From: Psychrobacillus sp. OK028
Lineage (GTDB): Bacteria; Bacillota; Bacilli; Bacillales_A; Planococcaceae
Assembly (NCBI RefSeq): GCF_900103605.1
Contig: NZ_FNHY01000001.1
Span: 434,001-498,000, forward strand
Direction of reading: 5' to 3'
Length of the DNA: 64,000 bases
Position numbers and translations under genes: made by a program
Notes under the pieces: model-generated
Seen by the model: only the letters and a program-made list of their open reading frames with translations
What the model was told of the DNA's origin: nothing
Databases searched by the model: none
Shown here: piece after piece, positions 35,843 through 44,281 of the stretch
Layout: every line of letters starts with the position of its first letter
Position numbering within the stretch: position 1 is the first letter of the stretch

Positions 35843-36304
35843 ATGAATTTACCTGTTTTACCAACCATAAGTACATTTTTTATCGTATTAAGTGCTGTGC
35901 TTGTTGCAATTGGATGGGCACTCATAAAACAAAAGAAAATTGAAGCTCACAAAAAAATGATGACTGCAGCTGCCATTTCGGCGTTAATATTTTTCATCAT
36001 CTATGCATCGCGTACTATTTTCATCGGGAATACAGCGTTCGGTGGACCTGATGACATTAAAATTTACTATACAATCTTTTTAATATTCCACATTACTTTG
36101 GCAACGACTGGTGCAGTTTTTGGTCTAGTAACGCTATATTTAGGCTACAAAAATAATATTCAAAAGCATCGTAAAATTGGACCCATTACAAGTGTTATAT
36201 GGTTTTTTGTCGCAATAACCGGCGTTGCTGTCTACTTATTACTCTATGTATTGTATACTGGGGGAGAAACAACCTCTGTTATTAAGGCAATAATAGGTGG
36301 TTAA
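35843..36304 (+). CDS. DUF420 membrane protein (YozB/CtaM-like)
   Basis: A 153-residue protein with four to five hydrophobic helices and conserved His residues (HKKMM and the FHITLA segment), matching the DUF420 family. In staphylococci a DUF420 protein is, as I recall, linked to haem-copper oxidase assembly (CtaM). Adjacency to ctaG, 31 nt apart, supports a role in assembly of the caa3 oxidase. The ATG at 35843 follows GAGGAGA. Confidence 0.82.
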   Translation: MNLPVLPTISTFFIVLSAVLVAIGWALIKQKKIEAHKKMMTAAAISALIFFIIYASRTIFIGNTAFGGPDDIKIYYTIFLIFHITLATTGAVFGLVTLYLGYKNNIQKHRKIGPITSVIWFFVAITGVAVYLLLYVLYTGGETTSVIKAIIGG

Positions 36305-36306
36305 AG

Positions 36307-36354
36307 AAAAGCCAATACTCAAGCGGATCTTATTCCGAAGAGTGTTGGCTTTTA
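36307..36354 (+). terminator. Terminator of ctaG–DUF420
   Basis: AAAAGCCAATACTC and GAGTGTTGGCTTTT pair over 14 nt with a 19-nt loop. Confidence 0.75.
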
Positions 36355-36361
36355 TGTATCT

Positions 36362-37426
36362 TTAAATTTTAAAATTAAGTTTTAGCATTCCGGATTCTTT
36401 AGCAGTTATAAAAATAATAACTACAAGCGGACCTAACATAAACCCAATGAAACCGAAAAGCTTTGCCCCGATAAACATGGCTATTAAGATTGCTAGAGGG
36501 GATATCCCCATTTGCGAGCCCATCAACTTAGGCTCTACAGCTCTTCGAATTACTAACAAAATAACTGCTAATATAGTTAACTTCGTACCTAATACCATAT
36601 CACCGGTCAAATAATGGTAAATCGCCCACGGTGCTAAAACTGCAATAGAACCCAGTATCGGTATAATATCGATAATCCATATAACTAGTGCCATAATGAG
36701 AGCATATTTTGGTGTAATAATAAATAAAAGTCCGATGAATGCAGCTCCTAAAATAATGAAACTTGCTATTATTTGTGCTTTCATAAAACCAATAGCCACT
36801 TTTTTTATACTAGCAAAAATAAATCGCACTTTGCTTGCTGTATTATCTGAAAGATAATGAAAAAACTTAACTTGTAAATTTTGTAAATCTAACATAAATA
36901 AAAAAAGGGCAATTATAAATACTATAAAACTAACTAAAAAATTCGGTATATTCGTTAATAACGCAGAAATATTACTGTAACTAAGTATATCTAAAAGGGC
37001 ATCTCTCATACTTTCTAATGTCGCATCAAATTTATTTTGAATGGATTCTACTACTTCTTTTGGTAGACCTTCCGTATATTTAAATAAACTGTTTTGCATA
37101 TCAATCCATAACCCAGTCCAGTTATTAATATTAGAAGGAATGGTCTGTGAGGCATAAATGAGCTGACTAAAAAGTTTTGTAATTACTAAATACAGTAGAC
37201 CAGAAATGGCACTGATAAAAAGAACAAAATTAGTTATTACTGCAGGTTTACGTTTCCATTTAAACGTTTTCTGAGTGAATTTTACGATAGGTTCCATTAT
37301 GATAGCTGTTAATAAAGCGAGTATGATGGGAATAGATACAGGAAGTATAAATATAGCTAATAATAAGAGCATAACAGCTAGAACAAAATATTTTATGTAT
37401 TCCTTTTTTAAAAAATTTAAGACCAT
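36362..37426 (-). CDS. AI-2E family transporter / permease (YtvI-like)
   Basis: A 354-residue membrane protein with about seven to eight hydrophobic helices of the AI-2E_transport (PerM/UPF0118) family. The C-terminal part (GSQMGISPLAILIAMFIGAKL, in shortened form GISPLAILIA) and DIIPILGS are hallmarks. Members include Na+/H+ antiporters and sporulation protein YtvI, so the transported substrate is unknown. GAAAGGAG precedes the ATG. It is not in this position in B. subtilis. Confidence 0.82.
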   Translation of the reverse strand: MVLNFLKKEYIKYFVLAVMLLLLAIFILPVSIPIILALLTAIIMEPIVKFTQKTFKWKRKPAVITNFVLFISAISGLLYLVITKLFSQLIYASQTIPSNINNWTGLWIDMQNSLFKYTEGLPKEVVESIQNKFDATLESMRDALLDILSYSNISALLTNIPNFLVSFIVFIIALFLFMLDLQNLQVKFFHYLSDNTASKVRFIFASIKKVAIGFMKAQIIASFIILGAAFIGLLFIITPKYALIMALVIWIIDIIPILGSIAVLAPWAIYHYLTGDMVLGTKLTILAVILLVIRRAVEPKLMGSQMGISPLAILIAMFIGAKLFGFIGFMLGPLVVIIFITAKESGMLKLNFKI

Positions 37427-37484
37427 TGTATGCTCCTTTCTTGACTCTTACTATCAGTATAGACAAGTTCGCAATTTTTGAACA

Positions 37485-37516
37485 GAAAAAACGCAAGAGA
37501 AAGAAACTCTTGCGTT
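37485..37516 (-). terminator. Terminator after the YugN-like gene
   Basis: AACGCAAGAG and CTCTTGCGTT form a 10-bp stem; on the minus strand it is followed by a run of T. Confidence 0.85.
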
Positions 37517-37530
37517 AAGGTATATATCTA

Positions 37531-37896
37531 TTAAGCGTGTACTTCAAAAGCAGCTAAATCCGCTTTTACAGCAGCTAATGTTTGTTCACATGATTTTAAT
37601 AGGTGTTTTGGGAAGACTTCATTTTCGCCATATTCTACACCATGTGGATAATAGTGTTTGCCTATAACAGGTTTTAATAGTGTAATATTTGCATCATGTG
37701 CACCTACATCACCATCTTTTGTAAAACCAAATACTCGAAGATAAAATGTACCTTCTTTTATCACATACTTTTTATCATAAGTTACGCGCTCATAATCCCA
37801 TTGACCTGCACGGATTAAACCTTGCTTTTTCATAAGATCATCTAATATATTAAGATCTATGACAGTGTTTTCTATACCAGTGTTTTCGAAATACAT
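37531..37896 (-). CDS. YugN-like family protein
   Basis: A 121-residue soluble protein of the YugN-like family, function unknown. Family-typical segments include GQWDYERVTYDKKYVI and HYYPHGVEYGE. The start is the ATG at 37896, 7 nt after TGAAGGAGG. The frame stays open to 38241 but that part overlaps the divergent ylbC gene and has no ribosome site, so it is not coding. Confidence 0.85.
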   Translation of the reverse strand: MYFENTGIENTVIDLNILDDLMKKQGLIRAGQWDYERVTYDKKYVIKEGTFYLRVFGFTKDGDVGAHDANITLLKPVIGKHYYPHGVEYGENEVFPKHLLKSCEQTLAAVKADLAAFEVHA

Positions 37897-37983
37897 TGAA
37901 TTGTCCTCCTTCACGTTCATATTCCAAATAGAATCTGTTCCTATTAATATTAATTCAAATTTGATAATGTTGCAATGGTAACA

Positions 37984-38013
37984 TTGTGTCTTTCTAGTTA
38001 ACCTTGGTATACT
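37984..38013 (+). promoter_or_regulatory. Probable promoter of ylbC
   Basis: TTGTGT, an 18-nt spacer and TATACT. A small inverted repeat CAATG GTAA CATTG overlaps the -35. Confidence 0.5.
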
Positions 38014-38047
38014 AAAAGTAATGGTGGACGGGTAAGGAGAAATAGTT

Positions 38048-39136
38048 ATGATGAATAATTTAATCCGAATTGTAATTGCTATAGCTATCGTACTAGTAAT
38101 ATTTATATATTTTGATAATCCTGTACAGGAGAATGAACTAATTACGGGGTCAAACAATAGAGGACAGGTAATACCAGATACTTCTCCTGAAGTAACGGAG
38201 ATAGAAACGGTATTTACACGTCCCAAAAGTGGAATCTCCACATTAATTGGAGGTTCGACCCAAGATGCTATTGAGATGTTGGGTAAACCTACCCGAACCG
38301 AACCATCAGCATTTGGTTATGAATGGTGGGTTTACAATCAATCTCTTACCACATATTTGTTAATCGGAGTGGAAGGTGATAAAGTAACACAAGCCTTTGC
38401 TGCGGGTGCTAACTTAGAGGTTGCTCCTTATAAAATTGGACAGAACTTAGATGAAATTTATCGATTTACGTTAGTTCAATCTGAAATTACATTTTCAATA
38501 GATTCGAATACTTATACCTTTACACTTACAGAAGATGACATAGAAAGTAGAATATTAGTTCAATTTGATAATTTATTTGCTATGCTTTATATAGATTCAG
38601 AAAGCCGGCAACTTGAAGCAGTTAGGTTTACGGATCCTAAGACTATTCTTCTGCATAAACCTTATGATATTCTCTATCATGGAATAATGGTGGAAACAAA
38701 AACACCAGACTCCCTATTCCAAGCTGCAATAGATCGTGCAAATGAAAGACAGATATTTGAACTAACAAATGTAGTTCGTTACCGAAACAATCTTCGATTA
38801 CTAGTGTCTGACAATAAATTGCAAAATATTGCGATGAATAATAGTGAAGAAATGGCAAGAAACAATATTGTCGTTAATGAAAAATTTGAAGTATCTAAGT
38901 TTAGTGATCAGTTGAAAGAGTCATCCATTGAGTTTTCTAGTGCGGCTGGAAATACAGCTGCTTTCTATTTTGATGCTGGAGAAGCAGTAAATGGTTGGCT
39001 GAGTTCTAAAGATCACCGAGAAATCTTATTAGGAAAGAATTATACACATACTGGAATTGGTGTTTACGGTAGCTATTATACGCAAAACTTTATTGAACGA
39101 ATACCCGTAAATACTACAAAAGATATTCTTCCATAA
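38048..39136 (+). CDS. ylbC: YlbC-like CAP-domain protein
   Basis: A 362-residue secreted or membrane-anchored protein with one N-terminal hydrophobic helix (residues 4-22), a CAP-associated N-terminal domain (about 65-200), and a C-terminal CAP/SCP domain with NVVRYRNNLRLL, NSEEMARNN and HREILLGKNYTHTGIGVYG. CAP proteins are extracellular; B. subtilis YlbC has no established role. AAGGAG precedes the ATG pair at 38048/38051. Its stop abuts the stop of the convergent aspartokinase-like gene. Confidence 0.88.
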   Translation: MMNNLIRIVIAIAIVLVIFIYFDNPVQENELITGSNNRGQVIPDTSPEVTEIETVFTRPKSGISTLIGGSTQDAIEMLGKPTRTEPSAFGYEWWVYNQSLTTYLLIGVEGDKVTQAFAAGANLEVAPYKIGQNLDEIYRFTLVQSEITFSIDSNTYTFTLTEDDIESRILVQFDNLFAMLYIDSESRQLEAVRFTDPKTILLHKPYDILYHGIMVETKTPDSLFQAAIDRANERQIFELTNVVRYRNNLRLLVSDNKLQNIAMNNSEEMARNNIVVNEKFEVSKFSDQLKESSIEFSSAAGNTAAFYFDAGEAVNGWLSSKDHREILLGKNYTHTGIGVYGSYYTQNFIERIPVNTTKDILP

Positions 39137-39868
39137 TTAGGTGGAAACAAAAGTACCCTTACTATCTTGATACAACGAACGAATATGCAAAGGAACTTGA
39201 TGAAGGGCAGCGAACGTGGCTGCTCTTTTTTGTATAACTTCGACCGGTTCATCAATTTTCTCGTGAAGTTGCTCGTAGTTCATAAAAGGTATGAGTTTAG
39301 CGTCCTTGTTCGTTAAAGGATTGGACGTCATAATACCTGGTACGTCTTTGTAAAATTCAACCATATCAGCTTTTAAATAATGACCATAAACAACGGCCGT
39401 TAGATCACTTCCGCCTCTTCCTAATGTAGTAAAGTTATTTGTACTATCGCAGACACCTTGAAATCCGGGTACGATGATACATTGGAAATTTTCAAATGCC
39501 AAATGTATAGAACTTAGATCTACTTTTTTGATGAGAGCATTTCCATACGAATCGTTTGTAATGATACCGGCGTTTCTTCCGTATAAAAGCGTAGAAGATA
39601 CTCCTTTAGCTTTTAGTTCTGATGAAAGAACAGAACTTGAGATCAACTCTCCACAAGCAGAGAGCAAATCGGTTTCAATGCTATTTTCGGTGGATGGAAG
39701 CAAATCCAATAATGTATCCGTTGCATATGACTTTCCTCTTCTGCCCATTGCGGATACAACGACAAGTACCTTTTGATGGATATTTATCGCTTGCTGTATT
39801 CGTTGCATTACTAATTGTCTGTTCTGATGATTTTGCATGGCGATACCGCCAAATTTTTGAACAATCAT
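39137..39868 (-). CDS. Aspartokinase-like protein lacking ACT domains
   Basis: A 243-residue amino acid kinase domain most like aspartate kinase: VQKFGG at the N terminus (ATP/aspartate site), VVVSAMG, GRNAGIITND and the signature TTLGRGGSDLTAV. Ordinary aspartokinases have about 400 residues with two C-terminal ACT domains for feedback control; these are absent and the stop lies exactly beside the ylbC stop. The ATG at 39868 overlaps (ATGA) a 9-codon leader frame that has the better ribosome site. Function as a real aspartokinase is uncertain. Confidence 0.75.
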   Translation of the reverse strand: MIVQKFGGIAMQNHQNRQLVMQRIQQAINIHQKVLVVVSAMGRRGKSYATDTLLDLLPSTENSIETDLLSACGELISSSVLSSELKAKGVSSTLLYGRNAGIITNDSYGNALIKKVDLSSIHLAFENFQCIIVPGFQGVCDSTNNFTTLGRGGSDLTAVVYGHYLKADMVEFYKDVPGIMTSNPLTNKDAKLIPFMNYEQLHEKIDEPVEVIQKRAATFAALHQVPLHIRSLYQDSKGTFVST

Positions 39869-39894
39869 AATCTCAACCACTCTATTCGTGACAT
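39865..39894 (-). CDS. Possible 9-residue leader ORF coupled to the aspartokinase-like gene
   Basis: ATG at 39894 reads MSRIEWLRL and stops by ATGA overlap with the aspartokinase-like start. GGAGTG lies 6 nt upstream, whereas the main gene has no good site of its own. Translational coupling is a reasonable reading. The leader has no run of Lys, Thr or Met codons that would suggest classical attenuation. Confidence 0.35.
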   Translation of the reverse strand: MSRIEWLRL

Positions 39895-39976
39895 TTCAAA
39901 CACTCCGTTCATACGATACAGGGAATTCATTTTACTGTATGCGATTTTACTAGAATGGTGTAGGGAGTGTGTTACT

Positions 39977-41437
39977 ATTTATCCGTTAAATGAACTTTTA
40001 AAAGGCTTAACATATAAGGTTATTGGAGAATTTTCAATATGTCGGATGAGCAAAATCGTAAATTTTTCAAAGCAGATCAAAGAAGGCGATTTATTTATCG
40101 CTGAAAGAAAAGATCGACGCATCATAGATGAAGCAATACATTTAGGGGCAAGTGCAGTGATATCAGACACTTTCATAGCTGATTGCAGTGTACCGCAGAT
40201 TATTATTCCTTCCGATATGGAACGATTAAAGGAAAGAATCAGTAAAAAAACCTATGAGTTGTATGGAAGAAAAGTAAGAACAGTAGCGATAACAGGGACA
40301 AATGGAAAAACAACTGTTTCTTTTTTTATAGGTCAATTACTCAGACAGCAAGGGAAGTCTGTCTGTGTTATAGGGACATTAGGTGTGTTTATCAACGGAA
40401 AACAGTTGGAACAAAATTTTCGCAATAATACGACGTTACCATTTTACGATTTTATACAAATTGTACATTATTGTTATGAGCATTCCGTTGAATTCATCAT
40501 ATTAGAGGCTTCTTCACAGGGGTTATTGGACAATCGCTTAGGTAACTATCCAATCGATATTGGAGTGTTTTTGAATATCGGAAAGGATCATCTTGAGTTT
40601 CATGGGGGAATGGTCCCATACAAAAAATCTAAAGAATTACTCGTACCTCTCTGTACCAAACTAGTAGTAAATGCAGATGATGAATGGTGTAGAACAGTCG
40701 CTCAAAATTCTTTTTTACCTATTATAAGTTTTGGCTTGGATGAACGTAACACGGTTGTTTTTCAACAGGAAAACGACAAAGAGGAAGAGATAACCTATAA
40801 ATTTAAAGTGAAAAAAGAAGAAGTAGAAGTGAAAATGAGAAATAGTGGATTTTATAACGGGATGAATCTCGCTGCCGCACTTGCTTCTTTATGTGCTTTG
40901 AACATACCAATTCAAAAAATAGAACCACTCACACTACCGAACGGAAGATTTCAGCATGTGGATAACAATAATGGAATTAATGTTTTAATTGACTACGCAC
41001 ACACACCAGATGCTTTAGAAGCATGTCTTTCAACCATTAAAGCCTTTGCAAAAAAAAATATTTACGTTGTATTTGGCTGTGGGGGGAATAGAGACAAGAA
41101 AAAAAGAAATGAGATGGGAAAGGTGGCTACAACTTTTGCAACACAAGCGATCATCACCTCGGATAACCCGCGAAATGAAAAACCAACAGATATTATAAAA
41201 GATATTGTAAGTGGATTAGATAAAAAGAAGTTTAGAATAGAACCCGATCGAAAACAGGCTATTATTTATGCATTAAAGATGGCAAAAGAAGGGGATACAG
41301 TCTTAATAGCAGGGAAGGGACATGAACAAGAGCAAATTTTACATGACCTTGTTGTCCCTTTTTCTGACCGTGATGTAGTCAATGACTATTTTGAAGAAGT
41401 AGGAGGATTAATAACAAAGAATGATCCAGTAGCATAA
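39977..41437 (+). CDS. MurE-like Mur ligase (UDP-MurNAc-tripeptide synthetase family)
   Basis: A 486-residue ligase of the MurE family, adding an amino acid to UDP-MurNAc-Ala-Glu or a similar substrate with ATP. The P-loop is GTNGKTTVSFF, the central domain has EASSQGLLDNRL and NIGKDHLEFHG, and the C-terminal domain has DYAHTPDALE and DNPRNEKP. DNPR is the motif linked with diaminopimelate binding. No ATG, GTG or TTG is in frame just after TAGGGAG; an ATT at 39977, 9 nt downstream, is the likely start by alignment of the N-terminal domain. The standard murE is expected in the dcw cluster beyond the window, so this is probably a paralogue. Confidence 0.82.
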   Translation: MYPLNELLKGLTYKVIGEFSICRMSKIVNFSKQIKEGDLFIAERKDRRIIDEAIHLGASAVISDTFIADCSVPQIIIPSDMERLKERISKKTYELYGRKVRTVAITGTNGKTTVSFFIGQLLRQQGKSVCVIGTLGVFINGKQLEQNFRNNTTLPFYDFIQIVHYCYEHSVEFIILEASSQGLLDNRLGNYPIDIGVFLNIGKDHLEFHGGMVPYKKSKELLVPLCTKLVVNADDEWCRTVAQNSFLPIISFGLDERNTVVFQQENDKEEEITYKFKVKKEEVEVKMRNSGFYNGMNLAAALASLCALNIPIQKIEPLTLPNGRFQHVDNNNGINVLIDYAHTPDALEACLSTIKAFAKKNIYVVFGCGGNRDKKKRNEMGKVATTFATQAIITSDNPRNEKPTDIIKDIVSGLDKKKFRIEPDRKQAIIYALKMAKEGDTVLIAGKGHEQEQILHDLVVPFSDRDVVNDYFEEVGGLITKNDPVA

Positions 41438-41883
41438 GCAATTTTTCTTCCGTCTGGTTGAGTTACAGTACATTCCATCACGATTGTTTGACGACCTTTA
41501 TGTAAATATGTAGCAGTTGCGATTAAGTTTTTTTCTGTCGAGGATTTAACATAATGAACTGTCATATTCGTTGTAACAGCACCTTTTCCTTCTGAGCGTA
41601 AATCTTTATTTATTAAAAATCCCATCGCATTATCCGCAAGTGTTGCGATAATACCACCATGTGGCATATTAAAACTATTATGTGAGATGGGGGTTATTGG
41701 CATAGTGACAGTACATTGATCTTGTTTGTACTGAGTGTCCATTTGAAATATCGCATTTAAGTATGTAGGTGCATCGTTTTGTTGCTTCTGTTGAATAGCG
41801 TGTAGAAAATCATTTACTAGGTTTAGCTCTTGTTCTGTTGCCTGTTTTGTCACTGTTTCAAATAAGTCTTGTAGTTTGTTCAT
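41386..41883 (-). CDS. PaaI-type hotdog thioesterase
   Basis: A 165-residue acyl-CoA thioesterase of the hotdog fold. The catalytic region is FNMPHGGIIATLADNAMGF, followed by the TTNMTVHYVKS strand pair typical of PaaI/YbgC enzymes. AGGAGA precedes the ATG. Its 3' end overlaps the convergent MurE-like gene by 52 nt, and both C termini look authentic. The substrate is unknown. Confidence 0.87.
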   Translation of the reverse strand: MNKLQDLFETVTKQATEQELNLVNDFLHAIQQKQQNDAPTYLNAIFQMDTQYKQDQCTVTMPITPISHNSFNMPHGGIIATLADNAMGFLINKDLRSEGKGAVTTNMTVHYVKSSTEKNLIATATYLHKGRQTIVMECTVTQPDGRKIAYATGSFFVINPPTSSK

Positions 41884-41966
41884 TATTTTCTCCTAACAAT
41901 AAGTTAATAGTATGGCATTTGTTTTTAGTTTTCTGGTATGATTAACTCAGATTGGAGGTTAATCAA

Positions 41967-42416
41967 ATGATTATGACAAACGAATGGGCCGATATAATGG
42001 ACCAATCGGATATATTATGTACTATGATTCTTTCCTCTGAACAATTTTACCAATACTTAGATGCACATCGTGCTGTATATACAGATTCAACTTTAGTAAG
42101 TGAGGTTAATAGCTTCACTAGGCTGAAGGAGCAATACGAAGAGGTTCAGCGTTTCGGGAAATACCATCCAGATTATTCGAAGGTTATGAAAGACATTCGA
42201 GTTACTAAACGAAAACTGGATATGGTAGATGCAGTGGCGCACTTGAAGGTTGCTGAGAACGACTTGCAGGACTTATTGGACGAAGTGAGTTTGTTAATTG
42301 GTAAATCTGTTTCAGAAGGTGTTAAAGTTCCGGTTAGCAATCCATTTTTTGCTTCTGCCAGCTCTAGCTGTGGAAGTGGATGCGGTACAGGCGGATCTTG
42401 TTCTTGTTCTGCTTAA
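41967..42416 (+). CDS. ylbF: YlbF/RicF, RNase Y specificity factor
   Basis: A 149-residue helical protein, the same length as B. subtilis YlbF (RicF). With YmcA and YaaT it forms the Fe-S-containing Y-complex that steers RNase Y and affects competence, sporulation and biofilm formation. The core YEEVQRFGKYHPDYSKVMKDI and the Cys-rich tail CGSGCGTGGSCSCSA, which takes part in cluster binding, are present. The ATG at 41967 follows TTGGAGG. Confidence 0.92.
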   Translation: MIMTNEWADIMDQSDILCTMILSSEQFYQYLDAHRAVYTDSTLVSEVNSFTRLKEQYEEVQRFGKYHPDYSKVMKDIRVTKRKLDMVDAVAHLKVAENDLQDLLDEVSLLIGKSVSEGVKVPVSNPFFASASSSCGSGCGTGGSCSCSA

Positions 42417-42434
42417 TATTTATCAATGGATTGG

Positions 42435-42467
42435 ATGTGTGCATAAACAGCACACATCTTTTTTTTA
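42435..42467 (+). terminator. Terminator after ylbF
   Basis: ATGTGTGC and GCACACAT form an 8-bp stem, followed by CTTTTTTTTT. Confidence 0.88.
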
Positions 42468-42537
42468 TAATAAGACACTTTATAAAAATGTTTCGCAAAT
42501 ACTTGGTTTAAGGGACTTGTAAGTACGAAAAATGCCC

Positions 42538-42710
42538 TGATTTCCGTTACAGGTGGAGTACAAAGGCTAACATCGCCACGTCGTGTGGCAACGCCTTTGT
42601 GACCAACATCCTGTTGGCCTCCGCGGGAGTTGCCACAGCCTCCTCGCTTTGCTCCGGGGTCTTCGCCTAACGCTTTTCCCGCTGGAGTCGCCACCTTTTA
42701 CTTCAATCAA
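42538..42710. repeat. GC-rich intergenic element, TGATTTCCG…CAATCAA, long copy
   Basis: A 173-bp element, much richer in G+C than its surroundings. It starts TGATTTCCGTTACAGGTGG and ends CCACC…CTTCAATCAA. Inner palindromes (CCACGTCGTGTGG, CCAACATCCTGTTGG) are visible. It is the fullest copy of this family here. Confidence 0.8.
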
Positions 42711-42854
42711 TTAATGTATAGTACTAGATTATAAGATTTGGCATAGCTTATCGCTAAGATAAAAAGATTACCAAATTTGTGCTAACCAATAATAGAGAAA
42801 GATCACTTAATTAAATGATATTGAATTTAACTATCCTAATCTAAAGTGGTTTTG

Positions 42855-42956
42855 TTGATTGTAGCGCAGGTCGGCGACTCCAGTGGGACAGCACGAGGGA
42901 GAGACTACAGGCTCGAGCCATGCCCACGGAAAGCGTCCGACCGGAGCTACAATCAA
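42855..42956. repeat. MITE-like element with TTGATTGTAGC terminal inverted repeats
   Basis: A 102-bp element bounded by TTGATTGTAGC and GCTACAATCAA, with a GGTCGG…CCGACC extension of the inverted repeats. An inner palindrome GGCTCGAGCC is at 42910-42919. Flanks AAAGTGGTT (left) and ATATCCAGGTTTTT (right) recur at other copies (47397, 59785-59860). Confidence 0.8.
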
Positions 42957-42978
42957 TGGCATATCCAGGTTTTTATTA

Positions 42979-43881
42979 TTAATTTAGTTTTAAAACTTCC
43001 ATCGCCAAATCAGGTCGGTCTGTAATTATTCCTTTTGCTCCGTTATTAATAAGCTTTTTCATCATTTCTGGATCATCTATTGTCCAATAGTGAACAGGGA
43101 TATTTAAAGAATTTAAAAATTTTATGAATCCTGGATTATCCAGAGGGAATACATTTGATCGAACTGGAATTTGAAACACGTCTGCCTTTGGGTGATATAA
43201 ATGCTTAAACTGGCTAGTGTATGCCGTGTATGCTTTTCTAACTTCCTTTTCACTTGCACCAAGTGCAACTGAATTTTGTGCGTATAAGTTAAAACGATCT
43301 AGCTGGTCATCGAAAAAACTAGCAACCACAACGCGATCAAATGCTTGATGTTCTTCTAGTAGTCTCCATAATTTAGAAGGCATTAAGCTCCCCTCGTATG
43401 TATGAGGTGCATCTTTTATATCCATGTTAATAAGCATCTGTGGATAGGCATTGAGTAATTCACCTAAAGTTATTATCTGTTCTCCGCAATTTCTATAAGA
43501 AGGAGCACCATTTAGATCCAAAAAATGATGTCCAAGGTCAGCTTCTTTTAATTCTGCTAATGTATAGTCGGATACTTTACCGTTAAAGTTAGTAACTCTG
43601 CTAAGTTCCTCATCATGAAATACAATAATCTCTTCATCTTTTGTTAGTCTTATATCGATTTCAAAACCATGAACCCCTAGTTTAGCAGCCTGCTCGAATG
43701 CAGAAGGAGAGCATTCTGGTGCTAGTGCTGATCCGCCCCTGTGAGCTAGTACAATTGGGTGCTCATATTCCAAGGCTTTTTTAGGCGTTCGACGTTGTGG
43801 TTTGGAAAGTACTTTGGTACTAGCCCACGCTGCACCTGCTGCGGCAGCCAATGCGAAAGCAACGTTTGATTTTTTACCCAT
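42979..43881 (-). CDS. Glycerophosphodiester phosphodiesterase
   Basis: A 300-residue GDPD-family enzyme hydrolysing glycerophosphodiesters to glycerol-3-phosphate and an alcohol. Catalytic and metal residues are seen in [33 protein letters not shown] and MDIKD. An N-terminal hydrophobic stretch ([14 protein letters not shown]) suggests membrane anchoring with the enzyme outside. GGAGG lies before the ATG. It is not in the B. subtilis ylb region. Confidence 0.88.
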   Translation of the reverse strand: MGKKSNVAFALAAAAGAAWASTKVLSKPQRRTPKKALEYEHPIVLAHRGGSALAPECSPSAFEQAAKLGVHGFEIDIRLTKDEEIIVFHDEELSRVTNFNGKVSDYTLAELKEADLGHHFLDLNGAPSYRNCGEQIITLGELLNAYPQMLINMDIKDAPHTYEGSLMPSKLWRLLEEHQAFDRVVVASFFDDQLDRFNLYAQNSVALGASEKEVRKAYTAYTSQFKHLYHPKADVFQIPVRSNVFPLDNPGFIKFLNSLNIPVHYWTIDDPEMMKKLINNGAKGIITDRPDLAMEVLKLN

Positions 43882-44002
43882 CCATCAATTCCTCCTTTTA
43901 GAGTATTATTATATCGAAACTACACAAAACTGTCAGCTAGTTGTTGTTGCTATCAAATTCCTCCATATGTTATTCTTGAGAGGAAGAAATGAGGGGAAAA
44001 GT

Positions 44003-44275
44003 ATGACAGAAAGACAAGGACTAATTGTCTATGTGCATCATTTAAAACAAGCTAAATCTTTGCGTAAGTTTGGCCACGTCCATTATATTTCTAAAAGACA
44101 AAAATATGTCGTATTATATTGTGATCAGGATCAGATTGAAACTGCCAAGCAAAAGATGAACAAATTGCCTTATGTCAAGGAAATTTTAGAATCCTATAGA
44201 CCATTTTTGAAAACTGAATTTGAAAATAGCAAGCCAGATAAAGCAAAAGAATACGATTATAAAATTGGATTATAA
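44003..44275 (+). CDS. ylbG: YlbG, UPF0298 family protein
   Basis: A 90-residue cytosolic protein of unknown function. The [20 protein letters not shown] core and the almost invariant ending [18 protein letters not shown] identify the family. The ATG at 44003 follows GAGGGG. A longer open frame upstream overlaps the divergent GDPD gene and is not coding. Confidence 0.92.
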   Translation: MTERQGLIVYVHHLKQAKSLRKFGHVHYISKRQKYVVLYCDQDQIETAKQKMNKLPYVKEILESYRPFLKTEFENSKPDKAKEYDYKIGL

Positions 44276-44281
44276 CTAAGC

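Noticed and set aside
37897-38241. N-terminal extension of the YugN-like gene
   Set aside because: The stretch overlaps the divergent ylbC gene and its promoter, while the ATG at 37896 has an ideal ribosome site and gives the family length.
39137-39868. Aspartokinase-like gene as a pseudogene fragment
   Set aside because: The kinase domain is complete and in frame with all motifs. Loss of the ACT domains could be truncation, but no remnant of them is seen downstream, where ylbC ends.
39815-39976. Upstream extension of the MurE-like gene to an ATG at 39815
   Set aside because: It would overlap the start of the aspartokinase-like gene, has no ribosome site and adds residues not seen in Mur ligases.
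42413-42694. 93-residue Gly-rich protein on the minus strand
   Set aside because: It spans the GC-rich intergenic element and the ylbF terminator, so it is a shadow frame.
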